Positions 51,640 through 60,313 of a stretch of 64,000 nt of DNA are shown piece by piece. This DNA is from Paenibacillus spiritus (GTDB lineage Bacteria; Bacillota; Bacilli; Paenibacillales; Paenibacillaceae). A program made the translations under genes and the position numbers. Where the stretch lies: positions 1-64,000 of the forward strand of contig NZ_VYKK01000004.1 of assembly GCF_008710135.1 (NCBI RefSeq). Direction: 5' to 3'. The number at the start of each line of letters is the position of its first letter. Position 1 is the stretch's first letter. The notes under the pieces were generated by a model. The model was not told the origin of the DNA. It worked only from the letters and a program-made list of their open reading frames with translations, and ran no database searches.

Positions 51640-52899
51640 CTAAAACAGATCTGATGCAGATATTGAACGGCTTCTCTTGGTATAGTTGACGGATCGTTTT
51701 GTAAAGAAGTCTACATGTTTTGATGCCACAATCTCTGCATTGAACCAATCAGTTTCTTCTAGTGATTTCTCGTTAACATCAAAGACAGGCTCATATCCGA
51801 TACTTTTCAAGGAGTTATTAAGACGATCCTTAACGAATTCTTTGACAATTTCTTTTGGCAAGAAACTCAATTCCCCTGCTTCGTAAATCCAATCTATAAC
51901 CTGACCTTCTGACTCATAAGCCTCAAGACATGCTTGATAGACCGCACTTTCTAATTGTTTGTCAAACCATTCAGGATGCTCCTTACGGATAATGTTGATA
52001 AGTTCAATTCCAAACAACCCATGAACCTGCTCCTCTTTTGAGGTAGCTTCAATCACATTAGACATTCCCTTGAAAATATTTTTATATTTATTGAAAGACA
52101 TAATAATCAGAAACTGAGAGAACAGTGACACATGCTCAATAAATAAAGAAAATAGCAAGATGGATAAGGCATAATCTTTATCATTGCCAGTACGAGCCAA
52201 TTTAGCGGATTTAGTAAGATACTCCACACGTTGACTAAGTGCAGGAATTTCTTTGATCTTCTCAAACTCTTCATTCAATCCCAGTATCTCAAGCAGATGT
52301 GAATATGCGTCATGATGCCTAACTTCACTTTCTGCGAATGTATGTCCTACCGCACCAACTTCTGGTTTAGGAAGACGATGATATATGTCACCCCAAAACG
52401 TCTTAACGGCGACCTCGACTTGTGCAATAGCAAGCATTACATTTTTAATTGCATTTCTCTCATTGTCATTGACACCAAATTTGAAGTCATGAATGTCGGA
52501 CGTGTAATTGAATTCCGTATGAAGCCAGTAGGAATGTTGAATTGCTTCTTTGTATTCAATAAGTTCGGGATATTCATATGGCTTCAGATTTAAACGGTAC
52601 TTAAAAATATCAGGTTTTCTTTCCTGAGTCCGTTTTTCACGGTAAAGAATATATGCCTTTGCAGTAAGTTTGTATTCTGAGTTTAGTAGGATCATTTCTA
52701 CATAATCCTGTACATTTTCAACGGTTAATTCATCACATTCATTAAGATAAATTAATTCCAAAACGTCTTGAGTTAATTTTCTTGCTTCAGATGTATCAAA
52801 TTCTCCTGTTTGTAATCCTGCCTTTTTAATAGCATTTGTGATTTTTTCTGCATCAAAATCCGCTTTTACCCCATTACGTTTTGTAATTAATTTAAACAA
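51640..52899 (-). CDS. nrdB: class I ribonucleotide reductase radical subunit with N-terminal ATP-cone
   Basis: A 419-residue protein. Residues about 1-90 are an ATP-cone (KLITKRNGVKADFDAEKI, YREKRTQERK). The ferritin-like R2 part follows: metal ligands are likely E in VEVAVKTF, E and H in SEVRHH, E in LFIEHVSLF, and E and H in SKEEQVHG. The Tyr in HDAYSHL aligns with the E. coli radical Tyr122. Cones on NrdB are known but uncommon (for example Leeuwenhoekiella). The TTG used is 10 bases after GGGGAG; an earlier TTG is only 1-2 bases away. Confidence 0.88.
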   Translation of the reverse strand: MFKLITKRNGVKADFDAEKITNAIKKAGLQTGEFDTSEARKLTQDVLELIYLNECDELTVENVQDYVEMILLNSEYKLTAKAYILYREKRTQERKPDIFKYRLNLKPYEYPELIEYKEAIQHSYWLHTEFNYTSDIHDFKFGVNDNERNAIKNVMLAIAQVEVAVKTFWGDIYHRLPKPEVGAVGHTFAESEVRHHDAYSHLLEILGLNEEFEKIKEIPALSQRVEYLTKSAKLARTGNDKDYALSILLFSLFIEHVSLFSQFLIIMSFNKYKNIFKGMSNVIEATSKEEQVHGLFGIELINIIRKEHPEWFDKQLESAVYQACLEAYESEGQVIDWIYEAGELSFLPKEIVKEFVKDRLNNSLKSIGYEPVFDVNEKSLEETDWFNAEIVASKHVDFFTKRSVNYTKRSRSISASDLF

Positions 52900-52958
52900 C
52901 CCGTTCAATCTCCCCTTCTATTTTAAATTTCATAATTCCCTCCCACCCACCAAATCAA

Positions 52959-53462
52959 CTATGATTCGTAAAGTACAACTTTGTTTTGTTTCATACTCTC
53001 TCGTATATTAATAATGCGTTGATTCCTAGAACCCCTATACTTGAGCGTTAAATCGCGCTCCTCAAGAACAAATCTTCCATCAACCAGCACATCGCACATT
53101 TCTAACAATCTATATTTACTGTCTTGCTTGCTCATCAATTGCTCAATAGTAAATCCCGTATAAGCCCAAATATTAATATTTGGTATTTCATTTTTTAACT
53201 TTACAACAAACTGAATAACCTCTTTAGCCGAGAAAAAGCAATCGCCGCCCGATAACGTTATCCCAGATAATAAGGGATTAGTTTTGATGTCATTAATAAT
53301 CTCCCATTGTTTCTCTTCAGTAAACTCTCTCCCATATCCTTTGTCGTGGGTGTGTGGAGAGTGACACCCAGGACAGTTATGAAAGCAGCCACTGATAAAA
53401 ATGACCGCTCTCAATCCTAACCCATCAACTATACTCTCCGGTATATATCCTGCTAAATTCAT
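52959..53462 (-). CDS. nrdG: class III ribonucleotide reductase activase
   Basis: A 167-residue radical-SAM protein. CFHNCPGCH gives the CX3CX2C cluster motif. It generates the glycyl radical in NrdD under anoxia. The ATG overlaps the nrdD stop by 4 bases and is translationally coupled. Confidence 0.92.
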   Translation of the reverse strand: MNLAGYIPESIVDGLGLRAVIFISGCFHNCPGCHSPHTHDKGYGREFTEEKQWEIINDIKTNPLLSGITLSGGDCFFSAKEVIQFVVKLKNEIPNINIWAYTGFTIEQLMSKQDSKYRLLEMCDVLVDGRFVLEERDLTLKYRGSRNQRIINIRESMKQNKVVLYES

Positions 53463-55669
53463 AAATGGCGAACGCGGTCGCGCTCTTCTGCTCTCTTAGC
53501 AGCATTAAATCTATTTAGATTACCGACTAAATAGCCCGTTACTCTGCGAATACGCGAGATGTTCTCTTCACTTGTTTCTCCACAAATAGGACATTGCTCA
53601 TTAATCACTCCGTCAAAGTTGCATGTCATGCATTTATCGACCGGATGATTAATGCTGAAATACCCCATGTTCTTACTCAAAGCATATTGAACAATACACT
53701 TAAATGCTTCTTGATTATTTCTTGCATTACCATCAAGTTCTACGTATGAGATATGTCCAGCATTGGTCATTTTGTGGAAAGGAGCTTCTAGGTCTATTTT
53801 TTTATATGCAGGTATATTAAAATAAACTGGAACATGGAATGAATTAGTTAGATAATCTCTATCTGTAACTCCTTCAATTTTCCCATATTGTTTTTGTAGG
53901 ATTTTTGCGAACTTACCAGCAAGGGATTCGGCTGGACTAGCGAAGCAAGTAATATTCATATCATATTCTTCAGACTTATTATCACAATAATCACGAATAT
54001 ATTGAATTAATTCTTGCCCAAAGTACCAAACCTCTTTGTCTTCGCCGTGATGTTTACCGAATAAAGCCTTTAGGCATTCTGCCAAGCCAACAAAGCCAAT
54101 ACTGATGGAACCCATTCTTAACAAATCTTTGATCTTTTGGTTTGGATGGAGATTATCCCCTCCAAGCCAAGATCCATTTTGCATCATAAAATCTGAAGCT
54201 TTTGCAGGTTGGTTGCCTTGAATATGATATCGATGAAGTAACCCATCGAGAGTGATATCTAGTACTTCGTTAAGTTTGTTCCAGAGTCCATCAGCATCGG
54301 CTTCTGAACGACCGTTTACGATACCGTATTCAATACCTAGTTTAGTGAGGTTGATTGAATTAAATGAAATATTCCCTCTTCCTGACTGATATGCTTTACC
54401 AAATCGATTGGAGATAACTCGGGTACGGCAACCCATTGTGGCAATTGCAGTATCTGGATCTTCTGGATTGTAATACTGGAGATTAAAATCGGCATCCACG
54501 TTCACGAAATTTGGAAACAAGCGCTTGCTTGAACATTCTATTGCTTTCACAAACAAGTCGTAATTCGGATCGCTTTCACTTTGATTGATTCCTTGTTTAC
54601 ACTGGAAGATTAACTGAGGAAAGATTGCTGTTTCCGAATGTCCAAGGCCATTCATTGAGGCATCTAGAACTGCATTAGATATCATCCTACCTTCTGTAGA
54701 TGTACACAGTCCAAACGTAATCGATGTGAAAGGTACTTGCCCACCTGCACGCGATGCCATTGTATTTAGATTATGGATCATTGACTCTGCGGCCTGTTTA
54801 GTTTCAATCTCTGTTTCTTCCTTGGCATATGTATATGATTTAGGGAAAGTTTGAAGTAAATCAGGATTATCTAAATATAGTTCTCCTTCACCAACATTTG
54901 CATATGTTTCACCAAAGTACATTTGCCCTTTTCGAAAATGCTTCTTAAATGACTTTGTTACATATGGAGCCAAATCCCAATCAAACTTTGCTGCACCGCA
55001 TCCGCCAAATTGACTATTCTGTTGGCATTGAAAAATAATAGCTACCTGTGCCATAGCAGTCATAATAGAGTTTGGAGTTCTAACTGATCCTTTGTCGCTC
55101 ACTTGAAAGCCATTTGCAAGAAGTTTACTGAAAGGAATAAACAGACAGTTATGTGTACCAACAGCATAATGATCTAGGTCATGTACATATACATATCCAT
55201 CATCAATTGCTTTAACTAAACGTTTTGGGAGAATAACATTACGGGCATACAACTTACTATATTCTGAACCAAATCGGTTCATTTTTCCGCTGTATGACTC
55301 GCCGTTTAGATTGGCGTTTTCTTTTGTTACTTCTTCATTCTCCCCAGAAATAATACCTTCACCAATCTTGAATAATTCTGATTGCTTTAGTCGTTCCTCT
55401 GTACGTTTTTGACGATAAGTTATGTATTCTTTAGCCACATCTTTTCTACTACTCATCATCAAATCTCTTTCAATTATATCCTGAATTTCTTCGACTGTGA
55501 TTTGAGCTTTAAGTCTATTGATTTGCTGACTTACTTTATGAGCAATTCTCTCAGCAAGTTCGATATCAATTCCTTGCTCGGTCATTCTCATAGCCTTGAT
55601 AATAGCATCCTTGATTTTAATTTCTTCAAAATCACTCACTGTTCCATCTCGTTTAATTACTTGCTGCAA
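53459..55669 (-). CDS. nrdD: anaerobic (class III) ribonucleotide reductase
   Basis: A 736-residue enzyme. An ATP-cone lies at residues about 3-95 (VIKRDGTVSDFEEIKIKDA). The zinc site is CMTCNFDGVINEQCPICGE and the glycyl radical is in RVTGYLVGN near the C-terminus. It reduces NTPs without oxygen. The TTG start is 12 bases from AAGGGG; ATA at 3-4 bases is a less likely alternative. Having class I and class III enzymes lets the phage replicate with or without oxygen. Confidence 0.93.
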   Translation of the reverse strand: MQQVIKRDGTVSDFEEIKIKDAIIKAMRMTEQGIDIELAERIAHKVSQQINRLKAQITVEEIQDIIERDLMMSSRKDVAKEYITYRQKRTEERLKQSELFKIGEGIISGENEEVTKENANLNGESYSGKMNRFGSEYSKLYARNVILPKRLVKAIDDGYVYVHDLDHYAVGTHNCLFIPFSKLLANGFQVSDKGSVRTPNSIMTAMAQVAIIFQCQQNSQFGGCGAAKFDWDLAPYVTKSFKKHFRKGQMYFGETYANVGEGELYLDNPDLLQTFPKSYTYAKEETEIETKQAAESMIHNLNTMASRAGGQVPFTSITFGLCTSTEGRMISNAVLDASMNGLGHSETAIFPQLIFQCKQGINQSESDPNYDLFVKAIECSSKRLFPNFVNVDADFNLQYYNPEDPDTAIATMGCRTRVISNRFGKAYQSGRGNISFNSINLTKLGIEYGIVNGRSEADADGLWNKLNEVLDITLDGLLHRYHIQGNQPAKASDFMMQNGSWLGGDNLHPNQKIKDLLRMGSISIGFVGLAECLKALFGKHHGEDKEVWYFGQELIQYIRDYCDNKSEEYDMNITCFASPAESLAGKFAKILQKQYGKIEGVTDRDYLTNSFHVPVYFNIPAYKKIDLEAPFHKMTNAGHISYVELDGNARNNQEAFKCIVQYALSKNMGYFSINHPVDKCMTCNFDGVINEQCPICGETSEENISRIRRVTGYLVGNLNRFNAAKRAEERDRVRHL

Positions 55670-55685
55670 CGTTTGTATCGTCCCC

Positions 55686-55922
55686 TTATACTAAATCTTC
55701 TGCTGGAATTCCATCATTGATATCACATTCTTTGACCTGATCCCATAAAAGTCCACCATTCTCGCTGTCTCCACGTTTTAGGTAGTGACAATAGCCATTT
55801 TCTTGATAATGTTTGGTTTTATCAATATCCCAGAAAGGACAAATATGTTTATCATAACAGTAACATCCATGAGGTATATATCTTTCCGGATTCTCAAAAA
55901 ATTTAGATTCTACTTTTTTAAT
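55686..55922 (-). CDS. Cys-rich phage protein without a standard start codon
   Basis: A 78-residue frame containing HGCYCYDKHICPFWD and NGYCHYLKRG, a protein-like sequence with five Cys. No in-frame ATG, GTG or TTG occurs after the upstream stop. AGGAAG is 7 bases before the ATT at 55922 and 4 bases before the ATT at 55925. Either it starts with AUU, or it is a decayed gene. Not recognised. Confidence 0.5.
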   Translation of the reverse strand: MKKVESKFFENPERYIPHGCYCYDKHICPFWDIDKTKHYQENGYCHYLKRGDSENGGLLWDQVKECDINDGIPAEDLV

Positions 55923-55980
55923 AATTTTACTTCCTAAAAATTGATTGATAAAAGACTTGTTTTATGTGGTTTTTAAATCA

Positions 55981-56018
55981 ATATATAGTGGTATTAAACA
56001 TGATAGACCACTATATAT
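55981..56018. terminator. A/T-rich 12-base inverted repeat
   Basis: ATATATAGTGGT and ACCACTATATAT form a perfect 12-base stem with a 14-base loop in the 115-base space between the 124-residue gene and the Cys-rich gene. It has no T-run. It may be a weak terminator, operator or RNA element. Confidence 0.4.
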
Positions 56019-56037
56019 AGTATTTCGTTGACTATAT

Positions 56038-56412
56038 TTAGTCTTCTAAGCCCATATATTTTTGAAGGCTTTTGAAAAAGTCTTCGATTGGCTCCTCTTT
56101 TGCATTAGCAGTGATTTGTGGTGAATAATAGCAAGAAGATTCCTTTTTCTTATCAACTTCTTCAACACTCAACACCTCAATCTTCGACCCAGGACTAAGA
56201 ATATAATGCTGCTTGAAGAATTTGTTCATTGCCAGTTCTACAGCATATGCCTTCATTGCATATTCGATAGATAGTTGGTCGGACTCAAACGCATCATCCT
56301 CAGCAAGCATCATGTAAATATCTTGCACATCTACTTGAACTGTAAACTTAACGATCTCGCTTGTTTCATTATGAAGTCCAAGGTATCGTTTAATAGATAC
56401 GATATAATTCAT
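56038..56412 (-). CDS. phage protein, unknown
   Basis: A 124-residue protein beginning MNYIVSIKRYLGL. The ATG is about 8 bases after AGGA. Charged and helical in its second half. Not recognised. Confidence 0.6.
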   Translation of the reverse strand: MNYIVSIKRYLGLHNETSEIVKFTVQVDVQDIYMMLAEDDAFESDQLSIEYAMKAYAVELAMNKFFKQHYILSPGSKIEVLSVEEVDKKKESSCYYSPQITANAKEEPIEDFFKSLQKYMGLED

Positions 56413-56433
56413 TATACACATCCTAATATATTA

Positions 56434-56664
56434 TTATTTTTGCCTTTTGTTTAACTCAAATGTCATGCTATCAAACGTTCTCCAAGCATCTTTCCAATAT
56501 TTTTCATCGAGTTCATCAAACTTCTTAAATTCCTTTGTTCCTATGTATTCTTTGAGTTTCTTCTTAATATATGAATCCTCGAACAGCATATCTTCTTCAT
56601 CTGTTCCAACTATATCTTTAAAGCACTCATACAAAGCATCTTCTAAATTAGCGTAAGCCCACAT
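56434..56664 (-). CDS. small acidic phage protein
   Basis: A 76-residue acidic, helical protein. The ATG overlaps the stop of the upstream gene and the ribosome site GGGGAGGTG is 13 bases away. Not recognised. Confidence 0.55.
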   Translation of the reverse strand: MWAYANLEDALYECFKDIVGTDEEDMLFEDSYIKKKLKEYIGTKEFKKFDELDEKYWKDAWRTFDSMTFELNKRQK

Positions 56665-56876
56665 TCTATTTTAACAACACCTCCCCAATTACCAACTTGA
56701 TATCCCATTGGAAGTGGGACGATAACCCAACTCTCAAGAATTTGGTCAAATTTTTCACCGTAACTCTTACAGAATGCACCGGTATTTTCATCATACCAAC
56801 GTATAGAACCTCCAAATAGAGAATGTTCTAATGTTCCATATAGTCCAGTTTCCTTATTCTTGAGAATTGTCGTCAT
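56643..56876 (-). CDS. small phage protein, unknown
   Basis: A 77-residue protein, MTTILKNKETGLYGTLEHS onward. The ATG follows AAAGGGGGTGATT; an in-frame GTG three codons earlier is part of the ribosome site. Not recognised. Confidence 0.6.
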   Translation of the reverse strand: MTTILKNKETGLYGTLEHSLFGGSIRWYDENTGAFCKSYGEKFDQILESWVIVPLPMGYQVGNWGGVVKIECGLTLI

Positions 56877-56926
56877 AATAATCACCCCCTTTAATTACTT
56901 TATATTATTATATTTGTTCTTGAAAG

Positions 56927-57136
56927 TCAACAAATTTCTGAGTTTATTATTAATCTTCCATCTTCATTGTAGTACGGGTCTGAAGTGGCTTTAAACACTC
57001 CGCATCCATTTGAATTATAAGTTTCAATGTTATCAAGTTGTCTAAAGAAATCATCTTTCTTTATACTAAATAGTTTACAGGGAATCCACTCATCATTAAC
57101 TAACTTCATGAATGTTCTTATGACCGGCTCATTCAT
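56927..57136 (-). CDS. small phage protein, unknown
   Basis: A 69-residue protein, MNEPVIRTFMKLVNDE onward. The ATG is 8 bases after GAGAGG, which includes the stop of the 50-residue gene. Not recognised. Confidence 0.55.
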   Translation of the reverse strand: MNEPVIRTFMKLVNDEWIPCKLFSIKKDDFFRQLDNIETYNSNGCGVFKATSDPYYNEDGRLIINSEIC

Positions 57137-57141
57137 GTATT

Positions 57142-57294
57142 CTACCTCTCCTTGCTTGGAATGCTGTAAAGAGCAGCAAGTAGAAAAGCACTTCCAGCAA
57201 TAATTGGATCAGGCTTATCAAAAAATAGAATTACAAATTCCAGTGACCAAAAAATGACCATGAACCATTGCCATACCTTATTAATATAGATCAT
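57142..57294 (-). CDS. small phage membrane protein
   Basis: A 50-residue protein with hydrophobic segments (WFMVIFWSLEFVILFF and IIAGSAFLLAALYSI). The ATG is only one base after AGAGAGG, so the in-frame ATT three codons on, 10 bases from AGAGG, is an alternative start. Not recognised. Confidence 0.5.
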   Translation of the reverse strand: MIYINKVWQWFMVIFWSLEFVILFFDKPDPIIAGSAFLLAALYSIPSKER

Positions 57295-57334
57295 TCCTCT
57301 CTATTAAGTAAATGGTACATTTCATTTTAATTAT

Positions 57335-57505
57335 TCAAGCCAGGTTCAAGATTTTCTTGATTATTGTTTGTTCACCTAGCATAGTTTTGGCAAGGCTGTA
57401 TACCAAATCTGAACTTTCGGATTTTATCATTACACTTTTTTCTTGTGAAGTGGTTCCGACAGTATAAATCACTTTAAATTTGTTTGCTTCTGGCATCTCT
57501 AACAT
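57335..57505 (-). CDS. small phage protein, unknown
   Basis: A 56-residue protein, MLEMPEANKFKVIYTVG onward. There is no good ribosome site before the ATG. It fills most of the space between the membrane protein and the methyltransferase. Not recognised. Confidence 0.45.
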   Translation of the reverse strand: MLEMPEANKFKVIYTVGTTSQEKSVMIKSESSDLVYSLAKTMLGEQTIIKKILNLA

Positions 57506-57534
57506 CTTCTAATAAAATTTGACTTTTATTGAAC

Positions 57535-58287
57535 TTATTTAATCAACAAATATTCATTTATTCTTGGTTCTATTATTTCTTCTATGTATTTTAGGTTTAT
57601 TTCTGTAGCTACCCAACTTCTGTTATTGATTATTGCCGATTCAATTTCTGAGCCAGAACCCCCAAAAGGAATGAAAATTTTCGAATCGTAGTTACTCCCT
57701 AATTTAATAATTCTATTGCTCACTTCTAATGGTTTTTGTACACCAATTTTCGCCAACGCTGTAGCCTCTTTTTGCCTGACAATTGACACTTCCCAAACAT
57801 TAGTGGGCATTGCTCCCTTGTCATTTGGAGTCCAAACTTTTGCTGGATTTTTATCTACATTGTGTTTATAGAGCGCTCTTGTGCCACTATATTCTTGTCT
57901 TACTTCATCAAAATTTCTAATATAGTTATCCGTCTTTGTAAACCAATAGAGTAGCTGGTGAACATTTTTACACTTTTTCTTTGTATTTCCTCCTCCATTT
58001 CTATAGAACCAGATAATTTCATCAACGAAGTTAAGATTCTCGTAAAGCATTTGAAACATATAACTTGCCATAGGTTGTTGATTGTAGATAAATAAATTCC
58101 CTTTTGGTGTCAAAACTCTAGAAAATTCTTTAATCCAGATTCTTAATAAATCTAAATATTCTTCATTACTATATTTATCCCATTTTGCTACAGCTCTGTT
58201 GTAAGGAGGATCGGCAATAATTAGATCAAATGTATTGTCAGGGACAGTACTCATATAATTTTCACATCTAAGATTATATATCGTTAT
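57535..58287 (-). CDS. DNA methyltransferase (DPPY type)
   Basis: A 250-residue methyltransferase. IIADPPYNRA is motif IV (N6-adenine or N4-cytosine type) and IPFGGSGSEIESAI motif I, in the order IV then I. The usual family opening (.IYNGDCLE.M..IPDN) is matched by TIYNLRCENYMSTVPDN. This means coding sequence begins before the first ATG (58254). An in-frame ATA at 58287 lies 7 bases after GGATGTGA and is the proposed start. No restriction partner is seen, so it is probably an orphan, protecting phage DNA or altering regulation. Confidence 0.8.
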   Translation of the reverse strand: MTIYNLRCENYMSTVPDNTFDLIIADPPYNRAVAKWDKYSNEEYLDLLRIWIKEFSRVLTPKGNLFIYNQQPMASYMFQMLYENLNFVDEIIWFYRNGGGNTKKKCKNVHQLLYWFTKTDNYIRNFDEVRQEYSGTRALYKHNVDKNPAKVWTPNDKGAMPTNVWEVSIVRQKEATALAKIGVQKPLEVSNRIIKLGSNYDSKIFIPFGGSGSEIESAIINNRSWVATEINLKYIEEIIEPRINEYLLIK

Positions 58288-58339
58288 AAATAATTCACAT
58301 CCCTAATATTACTGAATAAAATGCGGTTTTCATCAAGTC

Positions 58340-58615
58340 TTATTCATTAATATATTCTAATGGGTTGTAACCACTCCATGTTTCGCCTAGATATTTACTA
58401 ACCTCATTAACTGCATCGGGACTAATATCGAGTTTTTCAATATCTGACTCATCAAATGTTCCGAAGATCTCACTGTGTTTACCTAAAATTTCTCCAAAAT
58501 ACACTTCTTTACCAATAGCATCTTTAATTTCTTCCTCAGTAGCAACAAACAAACCCTCGACATCACCCATACGACCACAATCCCATCCAAACTTGTACAA
58601 ATATTTATTTTCCAT
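58340..58615 (-). CDS. acidic phage protein, unknown
   Basis: A 91-residue acidic protein. The ATG is 9 bases after AAGGAG; it overlaps the end of the HNH gene. Its acidity could suggest a DNA-mimic but no family is recognised. Confidence 0.6.
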   Translation of the reverse strand: MENKYLYKFGWDCGRMGDVEGLFVATEEEIKDAIGKEVYFGEILGKHSEIFGTFDESDIEKLDISPDAVNEVSKYLGETWSGYNPLEYINE

Positions 58616-59312
58616 TATGTAATTCTCCTTTTCTCAAATGTAATTTATGGTCGCAATCCAACCACCTTTGTATTCTTATCAATTTTTCTTTACTAAAGAA
58701 CGATTGTTTTCTGTACCACGTTTCAAAATCATGATTCCATTTACTTGAATTGCAGTTCAAACACGCTGGAACACAGTTACTCAGGTCATTTGCTCCATTG
58801 TCATCGACATGCTCCTTGTGAAGATCTGATTTTCTATACTCTTTTTTCCACCTTTTATAATGTTCAGACTCTGGCAGACCACAATAAGCGCAGCAATTGT
58901 GAAAATATATTTTACACTCCATCCACTCAGTTTCACTGATATCATGTTTCTTGTGCTTTCTTTTTTCTCTATACTCTTTTAGTTTTGATTTATTTGACTC
59001 ATGCCATTTTTGATATGTTTCGCCATTTCTATATTTCTGATCATTTTTACGCTTTGTTGGACGGCAAACCTGCTTTGCTCTTTCAGTACGTTTATAAGCT
59101 CTATGTACTTCTGCATGTTCTTTTACCCACTTAGATGACTTCTGTTTTGTGCAAGTTTTACAATAAGGATTGTAGCCATCCACTCCATTGCTCTTATTTA
59201 TATAAAAGTTATTTTTACTCATTAAAAACCATTCCAAACAGATATTACACTTCTTGTATATTTGGTCATCAATAATTTTATGATTTTGTTCATACTGTGT
59301 TTGTTTACTTAT
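58605..59312 (-). CDS. HNH endonuclease, probable homing type
   Basis: A 235-residue protein. The N-terminal zinc motif (KKCNICLEW ... NPYCKTCTK) is typical of phage HNH proteins, and CAYCGLPE with LHKEHVDDNGANDLSNCVP and CLNCNSSKW forms the HNH site. The CNIC half lies upstream of the first ATG (59222, MSKNNF). An in-frame ATA at 59312 is 6 bases after AGGTGA, which I take as start. It is surrounded by small genes. Confidence 0.8.
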   Translation of the reverse strand: MSKQTQYEQNHKIIDDQIYKKCNICLEWFLMSKNNFYINKSNGVDGYNPYCKTCTKQKSSKWVKEHAEVHRAYKRTERAKQVCRPTKRKNDQKYRNGETYQKWHESNKSKLKEYREKRKHKKHDISETEWMECKIYFHNCCAYCGLPESEHYKRWKKEYRKSDLHKEHVDDNGANDLSNCVPACLNCNSSKWNHDFETWYRKQSFFSKEKLIRIQRWLDCDHKLHLRKGELHNGK

Positions 59313-59354
59313 TTTTCTTCACCTATTTCTTTATGAAATCTCACTTTTAAGTGG

Positions 59355-59726
59355 TTATTCTATTCCGGCGTATTCTTTAATCTCAGTAATAGCAGCCATT
59401 ATACCATCGGAATAATCTGGCTCATCTTTGGCATTTGCATCGTACATACTCAGTAGAATGTTTAAAATCTCATCAACATACCAATTGAATCGTTCGTTAA
59501 CTCTGATTTCATATTCAGCGATAATAGCACTTGCATAGGCATTTGGCTTACTAAGTCCCGAAACTTCTTCATACACTCGTGGAACTTGGTCAAGCATAAA
59601 CGAATAGTCATATAACACTCGTTGAATCTGGTCTAGGTTAAGAGTACCATCCTCTTTTGTACATATATCTTTCCATTCTTCATCCCAAACTTGTTGATGA
59701 GACCGATTTTCATATGGTTTAGTCAT
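59355..59726 (-). CDS. phage protein, unknown
   Basis: A 123-residue, mainly helical protein. The ATG overlaps the stop of the 58-residue gene, and GAGGTGGAGG precedes it. Not recognised. Confidence 0.6.
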   Translation of the reverse strand: MTKPYENRSHQQVWDEEWKDICTKEDGTLNLDQIQRVLYDYSFMLDQVPRVYEEVSGLSKPNAYASAIIAEYEIRVNERFNWYVDEILNILLSMYDANAKDEPDYSDGIMAAITEIKEYAGIE

Positions 59727-59899
59727 GCCTCCACCTCATACAATACCGAACATATCTCTCTGACCAATTCTGCCGTATCGCTCTTTGCTTCTTCACTATA
59801 GTTTTCATCATCCTTAACAGCATCAATCCAATCTTCAAGGTCATATTTAGCTGCTTCAAGAAGCTCTAAGATATTTTTCATTTGATCGACAATACCCAC
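59723..59899 (-). CDS. small phage protein, copy 1 of a paralogous pair
   Basis: A 58-residue acidic helical protein (GIVDQMKNILELLEAAKYDLEDWIDAVKDD). The start is GTG behind GGAGG. It is clearly related to the 58-residue product at 60313-60489. Overlaps genes on both sides. Not recognised beyond this. Confidence 0.65.
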   Translation of the reverse strand: MGIVDQMKNILELLEAAKYDLEDWIDAVKDDENYSEEAKSDTAELVREICSVLYEVEA

Positions 59900-60078
59900 T
59901 AATATTCCTCCTCTACAGGTGGTTCAGGTTTGATTATATCTCTTACCGTTTCTAGTTCACTAATTCTTGCTTCCCATTCACATTTGACACGTTTGGATTC
60001 ATTAGAGACCCTTACTAACTCTCTCCATCTATCAATCCTGTCATTAAGCATTGCAATGATTTCTTCTTTAGTGTCCAT
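59899..60078 (-). CDS. small coiled-coil phage protein
   Basis: A 59-residue protein, MDTKEEIIAMLNDRIDRW onward, with a Pro/Glu-rich end. The ATG is about 9 bases after AAAGGA. It overlaps the next gene by one base. Not recognised. Confidence 0.55.
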   Translation of the reverse strand: MDTKEEIIAMLNDRIDRWRELVRVSNESKRVKCEWEARISELETVRDIIKPEPPVEEEY

Positions 60079-60112
60079 TTTCAAATCCTTTCCTAGTAAA
60101 ATATATCGTTCC

Positions 60113-60313
60113 TCAAATTTCTAAAGAACTGATTGTCTCAATAACATCAACGTACATTCCAATTTCAGCATCAATACCTGCTACTCTTTCTAAAATATAT
60201 TTGGAATGTTTAGCAACATCTCTGTCTTCAAGAGTAGATAATTCCCACCTCTTTTTTTCTTCCAGTTCAGTTATTCGAGCCTCGTACTTATCAATGGCTG
60301 CGTATTTATCCAT
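60113..60313 (-). CDS. small coiled-coil phage protein
   Basis: A 66-residue helical protein, MDKYAAIDKYEARITELEEKK onward. GAGGTGGG is 6 bases before the ATG, which overlaps the preceding stop (TAATG). It occupies the same place relative to its 58-residue neighbour as the 59-residue protein does to copy 1, but little sequence likeness is visible. Confidence 0.6.
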   Translation of the reverse strand: MDKYAAIDKYEARITELEEKKRWELSTLEDRDVAKHSKYILERVAGIDAEIGMYVDVIETISSLEI

